A stretch of 64,000 nt of DNA from NCBI GenBank assembly GCA_045807725.1, contig JBJMGV010000062.1:48404-112403 (forward strand), read 5' to 3'. This document shows positions 34,625-44,259 of the stretch, in pieces. Below the pieces are notes generated by a model. It saw only the letters and a list, made by a program, of their open reading frames with translations, made no database searches and was not told where the DNA came from. Source of the stretch: DATENM01 sp045807725. Its GTDB lineage: Bacteria; Acidobacteriota; Blastocatellia; UBA7656. The translations under genes were made by a program, and so were the position numbers. Each line of letters begins with the position of its first letter. Position 1 is the first letter of the stretch.

Positions 34625-36169
34625 ATGCAACCCAACGACATTGGAATCAACCTGCAAGCCGTCCTGCCGGAAACCATCCTGGCAGTCGTCGCCTTCATCA
34701 TTATGATGATTGATGCCATCTCGCGTAACATCGAGCGGCGCATCGCCGGCGCGATCTCGCTAGTCGGCCTCGTCGCCGCAGGCGTAGCGACGGCGACGCT
34801 GTGGAAACATCACGGCGAGATTTCGTATGGCGGAATGATAATCACCGACCACTTCCGGCTGATCTTCGCCTTCATTTTCCTTATCGTCACCTTCCTGACG
34901 GTGTTGATCTCGCTGCGCTGGGTTAAGGAAGAAGAGCTACCCGTAGGCGAATACTTCGCGCTGCTGCTGTTTGCGGCCATAGGGATGCTCTTTATGTCGG
35001 CGGCGAATGATCTGGTGATGATCTTCCTTGGGCTGGAGATTACGTCCATCTCGACCTACGTGCTGTGCGGCTATCGTCGGCGCGATCTGCGCTCGAACGA
35101 GTCGGCGATGAAGTACTTCATCCTCGGCTCATTCTCGACCGCGTTCCTGCTGTACGGCATCGCCTTCGTTTATGGCGCGACTTATCAAGCCGGCGCGACG
35201 CCCGTTGCCACGACCAACCTCGGCATTATCAAAGAGCGCATCGCGTCGGGCCATCTCTTCTCGCCGGAGATGTTGTTTGCCGGCGCGGCGATGATGATCG
35301 TCGGCTTCGGCTTCAAAGTCGCCACCGCGCCCTTCCACGTCTGGTCGCCGGACGTTTATGAAGGCGCGCCGACGCCGGTCACGGCCTTCCTTTCCACAGG
35401 CTCGAAAGCCGCTGCCTTCGCATCATTCACGCGAGTCTTTGTGTTGACCTTCGCAGCAACGCCCTTTATCGCCGGGGCGGCTGGCGAGCTGGCGCGGCTA
35501 CAACACGCCTGGGTCAATGCGCTCGCCGTGATGGCGATATTGACGATGACCATCGGCAACCTCGTTGCCATCGTGCAGAGCAACATCAAGCGCATGCTCG
35601 CTTACTCGTCCATCGCTCACGCCGGCTACGCGCTGGTCGGGATGGTGGCGCTCGATTGGACAAGCGTAGCGTTTTACATGCTCTCGTATGTGATCATCAA
35701 CCTCGGCGCGTTCGCCATCATCGAAGTCATCGCGCGGCGCGGCGACCGGCGCACAGAGATTGCCGATTATCAAGGCATAGGCTTTCTATCATTGGGGCTG
35801 GCGACGGCGCTGTCGCTTTTCCTGTTGAGCCTGGCCGGCATACCAATGACCGGCGGCTTTATGGCCAAGCTGCTGGTCTTCAAGTCGGCGTGGGCTGCCG
35901 GCTCCGAAACGAACAACTCGCTACTGCACTGGGTGGTGATTATCGGCGTCATCAACAGCGCGATTTCGTGGTACTACTATTTGCGCGTGATCGTCGCCAT
36001 GTTCTTCGCGGAACCGGCAGTGGGCTACACCAGGCCGCGTGCCTCGCGCTCGCTCATCGCGGCGCTGGTGCTGGCCATTCTCGGCACGCTCTACCTCGGC
36101 GTGCTGCCGGGCCGCGTGCTCAGCACGCTGAATCAAGCGAACCCGCAAGTCAACACGGCGAAGCGATAA
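34625..36169 (+). CDS. nuoN: NADH-quinone oxidoreductase subunit N
   Basis: Third antiporter-like proton pump, 514 residues. Motifs: LEITSISTYVLCGY, FKVATAPFHVWSPDVYEGAP, KRMLAYSSIAHAGYALVG. It ends the cluster, followed 13 bp later by a hairpin terminator. Together with A, H, J, K, L and M it makes a complete membrane arm. Confidence 0.96.
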   Translation: MQPNDIGINLQAVLPETILAVVAFIIMMIDAISRNIERRIAGAISLVGLVAAGVATATLWKHHGEISYGGMIITDHFRLIFAFIFLIVTFLTVLISLRWVKEEELPVGEYFALLLFAAIGMLFMSAANDLVMIFLGLEITSISTYVLCGYRRRDLRSNESAMKYFILGSFSTAFLLYGIAFVYGATYQAGATPVATTNLGIIKERIASGHLFSPEMLFAGAAMMIVGFGFKVATAPFHVWSPDVYEGAPTPVTAFLSTGSKAAAFASFTRVFVLTFAATPFIAGAAGELARLQHAWVNALAVMAILTMTIGNLVAIVQSNIKRMLAYSSIAHAGYALVGMVALDWTSVAFYMLSYVIINLGAFAIIEVIARRGDRRTEIADYQGIGFLSLGLATALSLFLLSLAGIPMTGGFMAKLLVFKSAWAAGSETNNSLLHWVVIIGVINSAISWYYYLRVIVAMFFAEPAVGYTRPRASRSLIAALVLAILGTLYLGVLPGRVLSTLNQANPQVNTAKR

Positions 36170-36182
36170 ACCGTTGGAATTC

Positions 36183-36209
36183 GTTGGGGCGGCGACTGAC
36201 CGCCCCAAC
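36183..36209 (+). terminator. Hairpin ending the nuo operon
   Basis: A perfect 10-bp stem GTTGGGGCGG/CCGCCCCAAC with a 7-nt loop, 13 bp after nuoN. There is no T run, so it may be a weak terminator or an mRNA 3' end protector. Confidence 0.55.
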
Positions 36210-36229
36210 GCGTCAGCGTTGGTCGTATT

Positions 36230-36772
36230 ATGGGATCGGATTCCAACAAGGTCGAATCTATCGCCGAGCGCGCCGCCCGCTCCGCCCGCTCAGTCAAAGC
36301 CGAGGACGTTGTCGCTGAAATCATCAACCAGCTCGGCGACCAGTCTGTTGCGGCGATCTATCGGAAGAAAGTGCTCACGCAGCGCACACGCCAGTATGAA
36401 TTGAAGGCCGCAGGCAAAAACCTTCCCGTCGAAATCCTCCACACCCTGCTTGGCATCGAGTTGAAGATCGGCAATCGGCGTCTGCTCTGCCCCGATCTGG
36501 CGACGGCGCGCTACCTCTCAGTCTTCGCGCGGGCCGGCTGTGACGTGATCGCTCTGCCATACGACATCACACAAATTTCGCGGCTCGCCGACGAACTCGA
36601 ATCAAGCTGGCATCGCATGCTGCTTCTCGTCGAACACTATGGCGTGGGCCGCACAGACCGCCTGCGCGCGACGATCAAACGAAAGCTCATCGGAATCACC
36701 TGCGCCGAGATAACCAGGCACGGAGCCGGCTCGAAGTTTCCCCAGTTCAATCAAAAGACCCGGCAGCGATGA
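36230..36772 (+). CDS. Hypothetical protein, cytoplasmic
   Basis: A 180-residue charged protein with no signal peptide or membrane segment. The first 60 residues look helical and basic (SVAAIYRKKVLTQRTRQY). The centre has a compact hydrophobic core (LHTLLGIELKIGNRRLLCPD, then YLSVFARAGCDVIALPYDI). The C-terminus is basic (RLRATIKRKL, NQKTRQR). I do not recognise a family. The peroxiredoxin gene follows 60 bp later in the same direction. Confidence 0.62.
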   Translation: MGSDSNKVESIAERAARSARSVKAEDVVAEIINQLGDQSVAAIYRKKVLTQRTRQYELKAAGKNLPVEILHTLLGIELKIGNRRLLCPDLATARYLSVFARAGCDVIALPYDITQISRLADELESSWHRMLLLVEHYGVGRTDRLRATIKRKLIGITCAEITRHGAGSKFPQFNQKTRQR

Positions 36773-36832
36773 CCGGGGCATCGCTCGATGCTGTAGGCCC
36801 GATTAAGAAAAGGAGGCAGGCACGAATCGACT

Positions 36833-37318
36833 ATGAGTGGAACAGGCAATCAACTGAAGGCGGGCAATAAAGTGGGCGACGCCGCCCCGGATTTTTCACT
36901 GCAAGATGGCAACGGCAAAGCGTGGCGGCTTGCCGATCATCGCGGCAAAGTCGTCGCGCTGGTCTTTTATCCGAAAGACGAAACGCCGGTCTGCACCAAG
37001 CAGATGTGCAGCATGCGCGACCGCTGGACGGACTATCAAACCACCGGCGCAGAAGTCGCGGCCATCTCGGTAGGCAGCGTCGAATCGCATCGCCAGTTTG
37101 CCGAGCATCACGGCTTGCCGCAGACGCTGTTGGCCGACGAGAGCGGCGAAGTCACCAAGCTCTTTGGCGTCCAATCAATACTTGGCGGCTCACAGCGCGC
37201 GGTCATCGTCATCGATCCGCAGGGCGTGATTCGTTATCGCCGCTCGGTGCTGCCAATCTTTCGACCTGGCGATGATGAAGTCATCACCGCCATCCGTGAA
37301 GCATCGGGGCGGGGATGA
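36833..37318 (+). CDS. Thioredoxin-dependent peroxiredoxin (BCP/PrxQ type)
   Basis: Thiol peroxidase of 161 residues. Peroxidatic Cys54 is in ETPVCTKQMC and a second Cys59 lies five residues on, the PrxQ alpha2 helix arrangement for an atypical 2-Cys enzyme. The GDAAPDFSLQDGNGK start and YPKDETPVCT motif are typical. AAAAGGAGGCAGG precedes the ATG, a strong ribosome-binding site. It is convergent with the HAD gene (9 bp between stops). Confidence 0.94.
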   Translation: MSGTGNQLKAGNKVGDAAPDFSLQDGNGKAWRLADHRGKVVALVFYPKDETPVCTKQMCSMRDRWTDYQTTGAEVAAISVGSVESHRQFAEHHGLPQTLLADESGEVTKLFGVQSILGGSQRAVIVIDPQGVIRYRRSVLPIFRPGDDEVITAIREASGRG

Positions 37319-37327
37319 TCCACTGAA

Positions 37328-37996
37328 TCAGACGCCGAGCTTATCGGCCAACTCGGCGAGGCTTTTGACTTCTATATCAGGGTGTGGGCCGCCGGGGCCG
37401 GGCTTCTCGTGCTTCCGGTTGACCCACGCGACAGGAATGTCCAGCGCGCGGGCCGGCACAATGTCGTGGAAGTAGCTTTGCGCCGCGTGCAGCCAACGCG
37501 CGCCGGCGGCACGCCACCTCGCCTCAATGAAATGACCGTGCGCCGGTTTGTACGAGCCGACCTGCTCGGCGGTGATGATGAGATCGAACCGGACGGTAAA
37601 ATGTTTTCGCGTCGCTTCTAACAAGTCGTCATCGACGTTCGAGAGAATGCCGAGCCGGTAACGCTTGACCAATCGTTCAAGCGCCGCATTGGTGTCGAGA
37701 AAGGGCTGCCAGTTAGGAAGGCTTTCGACCAGAAAGGCGGCGCGCTCAGGGGCGATTTGCAGGCCCAGCCGCCCGGCCACACGGCGCGCGGTCTTCGTCA
37801 GCACATCGGCGTAAGGTCGATAAGATTCAAACTCGACGGCGGGTTCTTCCCTGTGATACGCCGCGATGATCGCCGCGTCGTCAAGCCTCTTGCCGACACG
37901 CGCCGCCTCACGTTGAAAGGCGTCGGCTATTCCCTTCTCCCAGTCGATCAACGTGCCGTAGCAATCGAAAGTTATTAAATCAAACGTGAGGCTCAT
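37328..37996 (-). CDS. HAD-superfamily hydrolase, haloacid dehalogenase type II
   Basis: A 222-residue cytoplasmic hydrolase. The nucleophile Asp11 is in ITFDCYGTLIDW. The later motifs are LGILSNVDDD, a Lys in SYKPAHGHF, and AWVNRKHEKPG. The type II dehalogenase group includes both true haloacid dehalogenases and phosphatases, so the substrate is open. The ATG overlaps the stop of the upstream gene as ATGA (37993-37996), suggesting coupled translation. Confidence 0.88.
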   Translation of the reverse strand: MSLTFDLITFDCYGTLIDWEKGIADAFQREAARVGKRLDDAAIIAAYHREEPAVEFESYRPYADVLTKTARRVAGRLGLQIAPERAAFLVESLPNWQPFLDTNAALERLVKRYRLGILSNVDDDLLEATRKHFTVRFDLIITAEQVGSYKPAHGHFIEARWRAAGARWLHAAQSYFHDIVPARALDIPVAWVNRKHEKPGPGGPHPDIEVKSLAELADKLGV

Positions 37997-38721
37997 TGTT
38001 GATTCACCGCATCGTGCAGCGAGCGCCAAGAGGCATGGAGCAGCTCGTCTATCTTCGCCCAGTCGGCTTCGGTGACGCCGCCGGCTTCGGCCTTGTCGTC
38101 ACGTATGGTCATCGCTTCGGCGCGCAAACGGCCATGCTCCATAAAACGTTCAGCGGGTATCTGGTAAATCTCAGCGGGCAGCTCGGCCAGCGACCGCGCG
38201 AGGTCGCCCGGCGCGTGGCTCTTGCGCTCACGATGGATGATCCACCATTCCAACTCAAGCCGGGCGGCGCGGTCCACGTCGAACGGCACGTCGCCTACTT
38301 CTCGAATGTTGCGGTAGAACTTCACCAGATAAGGCAAGGCGCGTTCGTACTCGGCGCGGTTGTGGCCGTCTTTAAAAACGAAGGCCGCCTTCGACGCCTG
38401 ATACGCAACGGCATTCGAGCGAATGTAAGGCAGGTTATACTGCGTCCGCAGCAACTCGGATAATTCTCTGAACAGCTTCACGGGCTTGCGATCATAATAC
38501 GAGCGCCACATCGCCGTTTCGAGCCGCGCCACTTCGTCGGCATCGAACTGCCGCAGCTTTGTCGAGTGCGGGCCATAAAGATCAAAGACGCCATAAGCGA
38601 TGATTAACGCGATGATTGTCAACACGGCCCATTTAATTCTCGACCGTCTTCGTTGCCGGCTGATGCTTGCCGGCGCATCCGGTCGCGCTGAATCGCGTTG
38701 TTCTTGAGTCGTGGCGCTCAT
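37993..38721 (-). CDS. Hypothetical membrane-anchored protein
   Basis: A 242-residue protein with a basic cytoplasmic N-terminus (RQRRRSRIKW), one membrane segment (about 31-46) and an outer domain of about 195 residues rich in charged helices. Family unknown. It is translationally coupled to the HAD hydrolase downstream (ATGA overlap) and follows the amidohydrolase gene by 27 bp, so the three may be one leftward operon. Confidence 0.75.
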   Translation of the reverse strand: MSATTQEQRDSARPDAPASISRQRRRSRIKWAVLTIIALIIAYGVFDLYGPHSTKLRQFDADEVARLETAMWRSYYDRKPVKLFRELSELLRTQYNLPYIRSNAVAYQASKAAFVFKDGHNRAEYERALPYLVKFYRNIREVGDVPFDVDRAARLELEWWIIHRERKSHAPGDLARSLAELPAEIYQIPAERFMEHGRLRAEAMTIRDDKAEAGGVTEADWAKIDELLHASWRSLHDAVNQQ

Positions 38722-38748
38722 ACTGATTAACTCTTCTCGCTCGTCACA

Positions 38749-40800
38749 TTATGGCTTGAAGCCGACGCTCTGCCAGAGGTCGGCGGGGTTATAGAGTCGC
38801 CCGGCGGCGACAACCCACCTTACGTTGCGAATGTTGCTGATGGATTCGAGCGGATTGCCTTCGACTAAAATCAGATCGGCGCGCTTGCCGGCCTCGACCG
38901 TGCCCACTTCTTTATCCACTCCCATCACGCGCGCAGGAATCACGGTGGCTGCTTGTATTGCTTCCATCGGCGTGAACCCGGCTTTCACATAAAGCTCGAT
39001 CTCGCGGTGCAAGCTGTGGCCGGGGACCGCTTGATCGGTCCCGGCAATTATAGGAATCCCGGCGCGGTGCAAGGCATTGATCGTGGCTATCCACATTTCG
39101 TAAGTCGCCTTTGCCTGCTCGGCTGCCGACGGCGGCTGGCCGGTGTTGTTGAGCGGCCCCGCCAGTTCGCGCGCCACCTTCGCAATGCCTGGCTCGAACG
39201 ACGCGACCGGCACGTCCGAGGTATGAAGGATCAACTCCATCAGCGCCATCGTTGGGTCAATGACCGTGTGGTGAGTCTTGAAGAACTGAATCGTTTGCTG
39301 CGCCTCCGGCGAATCGAAATTGATCGACGTACCCGGCTTTTGATCTTTAGCCTTGAGCACGGGCGGCAGGTATTGGATGTGATTGATCTGATCCATACCG
39401 GCTTCGACAGCCTGCACGGCGTTGAGTCCCTGCGGCACGTGGCCGGTGACGGTCAAGCCCTGCTTGTGCGCCTCTTCGCAGATTGCCTTCAACACGTCGA
39501 GCTTTACCGAGCTATAAATCTTAATCTGATCGAAGCCGGCGTTCTTGTAGCGCGTGACGACGGCGCGCGCTTCGTCTGCATTATTGGCGCGGATGATGCC
39601 CAGAGCTGAGCGGCTGTCGCCATCAATGATTCCCGCGAGCAACATTCGTGGGCCAAGCCCTCTGCCGGCTTTGATGGCGTCGCGCACAGCCTTAATGAAA
39701 TCGAATTCGTTGCCGACATCGCGCACCGTGGTCACGCCTGCCGCCAGGTAGATCGGCCCCCACTCGACCTGCTCGTAATGCGCGTGCATATCCCACAGGC
39801 CGGGCAGCAACGTCTTGCCGCGCGCATCGATGACCGTCGCGCCTTTGGGTATCTTGACGGCAGCGCGCGGCCCGACAGCGATGATGCGGTCGCTATCAAT
39901 GACAATGACAGAATCGGCCACAGGAGCCGCGCCCGTGCCATCAATCAACGTCGCGCCGGTGATGGCGAGCGCGCCTTTGCGTTTGGGACTGAGACGATTC
40001 GACAGCTCAAAGAGCGCCGCCATCCCATCATCCGCCGCTTTGGCAACAAAGAGATTCAGCGCCGCTTCATAGCCTTCGCGGATCGCCTCGAAGTGATCGA
40101 ACTCGGCATCAACGCAGACCGTCGCAATCAAGTTCTTCGCCGAATCGAACCACAATGATTCGCGCCCCCAGATGACGCCACTGACGCTGTAACGGTCAAG
40201 CTCGACGCGCTTGCCGTTAGCCTCTATCGTATCTTTGCCACGATGCTCAATCGTCACGTCGCCATCGGGCAACGTCTTGAGCGTACCTTTGCCGCCCTTG
40301 CTGGCCCAGTAACGCACCATCATCATCTGCACCGAAACCGGCGCGTAGCCGCTGATGGTGAAGAAGCGTTCAGGCGCGTCGATCTCGCGCGACTCTTTGC
40401 CCTGACGAATCTTTGCCGTCTTGCCGTTGATATTGATGGCTGTGTCGATCTCGGATAAGCGCGAAGTCTTGCCCTTAATCTCATACGACAACGGCGTCAA
40501 GTCCTGGCGCGTGCGCAGCGTTGTCTCAAGCGGCACGCGTGAGCTGCGGTCCACAAACCGGAACTCGGTCTTCATCACCAGCGCATCGCCATCGCGCCTG
40601 ACTTCATATTTTTCTTCGCCGATGTTCTGTTGGAATTTGTGCAGTAAGAACTTTCCCGTCTCAACTGCCTGCGAGCCATCCTGCGCCGGCTGCGCTATCG
40701 CGTGCGTTGATAGGCCAATTAAGAAAATGCCGAGTAGGAGACTAAGCCGTGCCGCAGTGATGAGGCGGCGTAATCCGTTCGTTGTGTGTGAAGCGAGCAT
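38749..40800 (-). CDS. Secreted metal-dependent amidohydrolase with N-terminal extra domain
   Basis: A 683-residue protein. A signal peptide covers about residues 1-36 (ends THAIAQP). Residues 50-265 form a beta-rich domain of a type found in DUF3108-like proteins. The amidohydrolase barrel begins near 285 (GATLIDGTG) and carries metal ligands His339 and His341 in DMHAHYEQ, then TGHVPQG and AGTDQAVPGH. It resembles imidazolonepropionase/prolidase-like enzymes of Acidobacteriota. ATG 40800 is chosen for AGGAAAGG 6 bp upstream; the open frame to 40887 lacks such a site. Confidence 0.86.
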   Translation of the reverse strand: MLASHTTNGLRRLITAARLSLLLGIFLIGLSTHAIAQPAQDGSQAVETGKFLLHKFQQNIGEEKYEVRRDGDALVMKTEFRFVDRSSRVPLETTLRTRQDLTPLSYEIKGKTSRLSEIDTAININGKTAKIRQGKESREIDAPERFFTISGYAPVSVQMMMVRYWASKGGKGTLKTLPDGDVTIEHRGKDTIEANGKRVELDRYSVSGVIWGRESLWFDSAKNLIATVCVDAEFDHFEAIREGYEAALNLFVAKAADDGMAALFELSNRLSPKRKGALAITGATLIDGTGAAPVADSVIVIDSDRIIAVGPRAAVKIPKGATVIDARGKTLLPGLWDMHAHYEQVEWGPIYLAAGVTTVRDVGNEFDFIKAVRDAIKAGRGLGPRMLLAGIIDGDSRSALGIIRANNADEARAVVTRYKNAGFDQIKIYSSVKLDVLKAICEEAHKQGLTVTGHVPQGLNAVQAVEAGMDQINHIQYLPPVLKAKDQKPGTSINFDSPEAQQTIQFFKTHHTVIDPTMALMELILHTSDVPVASFEPGIAKVARELAGPLNNTGQPPSAAEQAKATYEMWIATINALHRAGIPIIAGTDQAVPGHSLHREIELYVKAGFTPMEAIQAATVIPARVMGVDKEVGTVEAGKRADLILVEGNPLESISNIRNVRWVVAAGRLYNPADLWQSVGFKP

Positions 40801-40911
40801 TGCAGTCCTTTCCTGAGACCTTTGTTTTTTGCCGAGCCATAGAAGCTTCAGCAAGTATGACGGAGAAGATCGGCGATATGTTATCACGCGCCGCCATAAA
40901 AACTGATCCGA

Positions 40912-42129
40912 TTAATGAATGAGATTGTATTTGCGCAGCACCTCGACGGTGCGATCAATCGGCAGCGCCTCGACGGTGTGGCCGCGCCCTGTGACAGTGG
41001 CGGCGCGAAGGAGAGAGTTAATAATGGCTTCCTCGGTAGCCTCAATGACAGCTTCAAACAGCGGCGACATCGCGTCGTTGGTCAACAGCTTAATATCACG
41101 AAGCCCGCCCGTCGTTGACTTGATGCGTACTTCAGAGGCTACGGAAAAAGCGATGGCGTAATCGCCACTGCCGTTCGATGCCGACGAGCCAGTGCGCGCC
41201 AGGCCCATCATTGAGCGCGCCGCCAGCCGCTTCAGGTTGCGATGATCTATCGGTGCGTCGGTTGCAATGACGATGATGATTGAACCATCGGCGCGGTCCG
41301 CATCAAGTCTCGCATCGGCGGCGCGCTTGTTGTCTGATGACTCAAGCTGCTCTTTCAAGTAATAGCGGCCAAGCTCACGGCCAACGGGAGCGCCGCTGAT
41401 GGTCAGCACGCCGCCGAAATTGGACTGCACGAGCACGCCCACTGTGTATCCGCCAAGCGCCGCCGTCAGCTTGCGTGAGGAAGTGCCTATGCCGCCCTTC
41501 CAACCGAAGGCGACAGTGCCAGTGCCCGCGCCGACTGCGCCCTCTTCAACCGCGCCGCCTCTCGCATTCTTGATCGCGTTCAACACATCATCTCGCGTCA
41601 CCGGGCGCGAGCGAATATCATTCAAGTAACCGTCATTGGTTTCGCCAACCAGCGGGTTGACTGATTGAACGTCTTCATTGCCCGGCAGCGCCAGCATGTA
41701 ATCGAGCGCGGCATCGGCGACGCGCGGTACGTTCAACGTAGAGGTCAGCAGCACGGGCGTTTCGATCTCGCCCAACTCATTCACCTGCGTCGAACCGGCC
41801 AGCTTGCCGAAAGCGTTGCCGATGAAGACCGCGCCGGGCACTTTCTCGCGGAAGAGGTTGCCGCCGTGCGGCACAATCGCGGTCACGCCCGTTCGTATGT
41901 TGTTGCCACGACTCATGGTCGTATGGCCAACGAGTACGCCCGCAACATCGGTGATGGCATTGAGCGGGCCGGTTGGCAAAACACCGATTCGCAAGCCGAT
42001 GTCGCGCGCGCGCGGTCGTTCGTTCTTTTGCAGGATCATCGCCGGTGCAATCAGGCTGAGAAGAATGGCCAGGAGTATGACTTTCAAAATGCCTCCAAAG
42101 ATTACTGCTGATTTTCGGCAACCCATCAT
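40912..42129 (-). CDS. P1/S58 family aminopeptidase (DmpA type)
   Basis: Self-processing N-terminal-nucleophile aminopeptidase of 405 residues. Motifs: DIGLRIGVLPTGPLNAITDV, VGAGTGTVAFGWKGGIGTSS, VLVQSNFG, and GSIIIVIATDAP. The cleavage that creates the beta subunit is expected at Gly282-Ser283 in DG/SIIIV, by analogy with Gly249-Ser250 of DmpA, and Ser283 is present. A hydrophobic N-terminus (about 12-33) suggests export. The two ATGs at 42129 and 42126 are both possible. Confidence 0.9.
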   Translation of the reverse strand: MMGCRKSAVIFGGILKVILLAILLSLIAPAMILQKNERPRARDIGLRIGVLPTGPLNAITDVAGVLVGHTTMSRGNNIRTGVTAIVPHGGNLFREKVPGAVFIGNAFGKLAGSTQVNELGEIETPVLLTSTLNVPRVADAALDYMLALPGNEDVQSVNPLVGETNDGYLNDIRSRPVTRDDVLNAIKNARGGAVEEGAVGAGTGTVAFGWKGGIGTSSRKLTAALGGYTVGVLVQSNFGGVLTISGAPVGRELGRYYLKEQLESSDNKRAADARLDADRADGSIIIVIATDAPIDHRNLKRLAARSMMGLARTGSSASNGSGDYAIAFSVASEVRIKSTTGGLRDIKLLTNDAMSPLFEAVIEATEEAIINSLLRAATVTGRGHTVEALPIDRTVEVLRKYNLIH

Positions 42130-42140
42130 TTATCATTTCG

Positions 42141-42329
42141 CCGCAGACAATTCAATTTTGAATTTTCATGGCCTGGCGCTTCGCGCCGGCGATTTTAGAT
42201 TAGCGGATAACAGCGGTCTACCAGCTTCCAGAACCCCGCTCCATCTGTCCCCATGTTGTCCAATTTGCCTAGCGATTTTGTTTTCTCTCACCGGCCAGGT
42301 GTCTGAATCCAAAATCCAAAATATAAAAT
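42141..42329. repeat. Possible AT-rich heptamer-bounded element before pilB
   Basis: The left side has CAATTTT and GAATTTT units around 42152-42165, plus GATTTTAGATT near 42192. The right side has AAATCCA, AAATCCA, AAATATA (about 42307-42329) directly before the pilB ATG at 42334. The symmetry is weaker than in the other elements. Confidence 0.5.
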
Positions 42330-42333
42330 CGCC

Positions 42334-44244
42334 ATGCTTCAATTCTCACTCGACAACGGCATCGAATCGGCGCTGATCAACGAAGGGCTTCTCACCAAAG
42401 ACCAGTTGACGCGGGCGCGACGCATACAAGAACAGCTCGCGGGGCAGAAATCCTTGAGCGATGTGCTGCTTGAAATGAACTGGGTCAGCGAGTCGCGCCT
42501 GGATGATTTCGTGCGCCGTCACCGCAGCAGTCTGAGCATCGGTGACATACTGATGACGCGCAGGCTCGTCACTCATCAAGACGTGATGGCAGCGCGTGAA
42601 GTGCAGCGCAAAAGCGGGCCGCGCGGCAAGCGGCTCGGTGAAGTGCTGACCGAGATGGGCCTAATCGAAGAGCGCCATGTCGTCGAAGCGCTCGCCGAAA
42701 AGTTTGGCCTGCCGCTGCTTGAGCCTGACATCAGCCAGATCGATATTGAGCTGGTGCGCCGGATGTCGCTCAAGTATTTGCGCCGCCAGATTGGCCTGCC
42801 TGTCTGCATCACCGACGGCTTCATCCACCTGCTCGTCAGCGACCCAACCGCGTCGCCGTTCATCGAAGAAGTCACTCGCACATTCAACACGCGGGTCAAG
42901 CTTCATCTCGCAACCAGCGCAGTCATCCTGAAGACACTCGAATTGCTCGACGCGCTGCTGCAAGGCAAAGACGCTGGCATCGGCGATTACAACAAAGTAA
43001 AATACCACACGCTAGAAACACAACCGCAGACCAGCGACGACCGCGTCGTGCAGATGGTTGACCAGTTGATCCGCGCCGCCATCGAAGAGGGCGCATCCGA
43101 CGTTCACCTCGAACCGATGGCCAACAAGCTGCGCGTGCGCTACCGCATTGATGGCGTGCTGGTTCATAAGATGGATTTCCCGCGCGATTACACGCCGCGC
43201 ATCATCTCGCGCATCAAGATACTGGCCGATGCTGACGTGGCCGAGCGCCGCAAACACCAGGATGGCCGCATCTTCGTTAAGACCGAAAAGCAGGAGATTG
43301 ATATTCGCGTGTCATTCTATGCGACCGTTTTCGGTGAGAACGTCGTCCTGCGAATCCTCAACAAAGCGTCGCTCATCAGCCTGCTAGAGCTTGGCTTTGC
43401 GCCGAACATTCTGCGCCTCTACAGCGAAGACGTGCTGGCTTCCCCATCAGGCATCACGTTGATCACCGGGCCGACGGGTTCCGGCAAAACGACGACGCTC
43501 TACAGTTCGATAGATCATTGCAACGACCCGACGGTTAAGATCATCACCTGCGAAGACCCGGTTGAATACGTTATTGATGGCATCTCGCAATGCTCGATTA
43601 ACGAGAAGATCGGCCTGACCTTCAACGAGACGCTGCGCTCCATTGTGCGGCAAGACCCGGACATCATTGTCATCGGCGAAATCCGCGACCGCTTCTCTGC
43701 CGATGTCGCCGTGCAGTCGGCGCTCACCGGCCACAAGGTCTTTGCGACTTTCCACACAGAAGATTCGGTCGGCGCGCTGGTTCGCCTGATTAACATGGAG
43801 ATTGAGACTTCGCTGATCGCTTCGACCATCGGCGCGATACTGGCGCAACGCCTGGTGCGCAAAGTGTGCGCGCAATGTCGTATGCAGGACGAGCCGGAAG
43901 ACCGTGTGCTGCGGCGCTTCGGGTTGCGCCGTGAGCAACTGAAGGGACTCGACCTTGTGCGCGGCAAAGGCTGCTCGGCGTGCAACTTCACGGGCTATCG
44001 CGGTAGGCTCGGCATCTACGAGCTGTTGGTTCCGAATGCCGATATACGCGACGCCATCCTGTTGAAGCGGACGATGCAGGAGATTCGCCAGATCAGCCTG
44101 GACTCGTGCAACCTCTGCACGATGCAGGAAGACGGGATGGTCAAGGCTTTGAGCGGTGTGACGACGCTTGAAGAGGTATTAGAGAATGCGCCGCGCGTCT
44201 TTCATCATCGCCCGCTCGACACGTTGCTCAAGATTGTCGGCTGA
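42334..44244 (+). CDS. pilB: Type IV pilus / type II secretion assembly ATPase, PilB/GspE type
   Basis: Hexameric ATPase that powers pilin polymerisation or type II secretion. N-terminal MshEN domain (about 80-210: GEVLTEMGLIEERHVVEALA). ATPase core with Walker A GPTGSGKTTT (Lys385), Asp box EDPVEY, Walker B and His box DPDIIVIGEIRD to LTGHKVFATFHT. A tetracysteine zinc motif (CAQCRMQ and GCSACNFTGYRGR) lies near 510-555. 636 residues. No pil neighbours are visible, so it is an isolated copy here. Confidence 0.92.
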   Translation: MLQFSLDNGIESALINEGLLTKDQLTRARRIQEQLAGQKSLSDVLLEMNWVSESRLDDFVRRHRSSLSIGDILMTRRLVTHQDVMAAREVQRKSGPRGKRLGEVLTEMGLIEERHVVEALAEKFGLPLLEPDISQIDIELVRRMSLKYLRRQIGLPVCITDGFIHLLVSDPTASPFIEEVTRTFNTRVKLHLATSAVILKTLELLDALLQGKDAGIGDYNKVKYHTLETQPQTSDDRVVQMVDQLIRAAIEEGASDVHLEPMANKLRVRYRIDGVLVHKMDFPRDYTPRIISRIKILADADVAERRKHQDGRIFVKTEKQEIDIRVSFYATVFGENVVLRILNKASLISLLELGFAPNILRLYSEDVLASPSGITLITGPTGSGKTTTLYSSIDHCNDPTVKIITCEDPVEYVIDGISQCSINEKIGLTFNETLRSIVRQDPDIIVIGEIRDRFSADVAVQSALTGHKVFATFHTEDSVGALVRLINMEIETSLIASTIGAILAQRLVRKVCAQCRMQDEPEDRVLRRFGLRREQLKGLDLVRGKGCSACNFTGYRGRLGIYELLVPNADIRDAILLKRTMQEIRQISLDSCNLCTMQEDGMVKALSGVTTLEEVLENAPRVFHHRPLDTLLKIVG

Positions 44245-44259
44245 TGAATGTGATTGCCG

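Noticed and set aside
41281..41420. S58 peptidase thought to lack its Ser nucleophile (Gly after QSNFG)
   Set aside because: The cleavage site is later, at DG/SIIIV; Ser283 is present, and QSNFG carries the conserved Asn.
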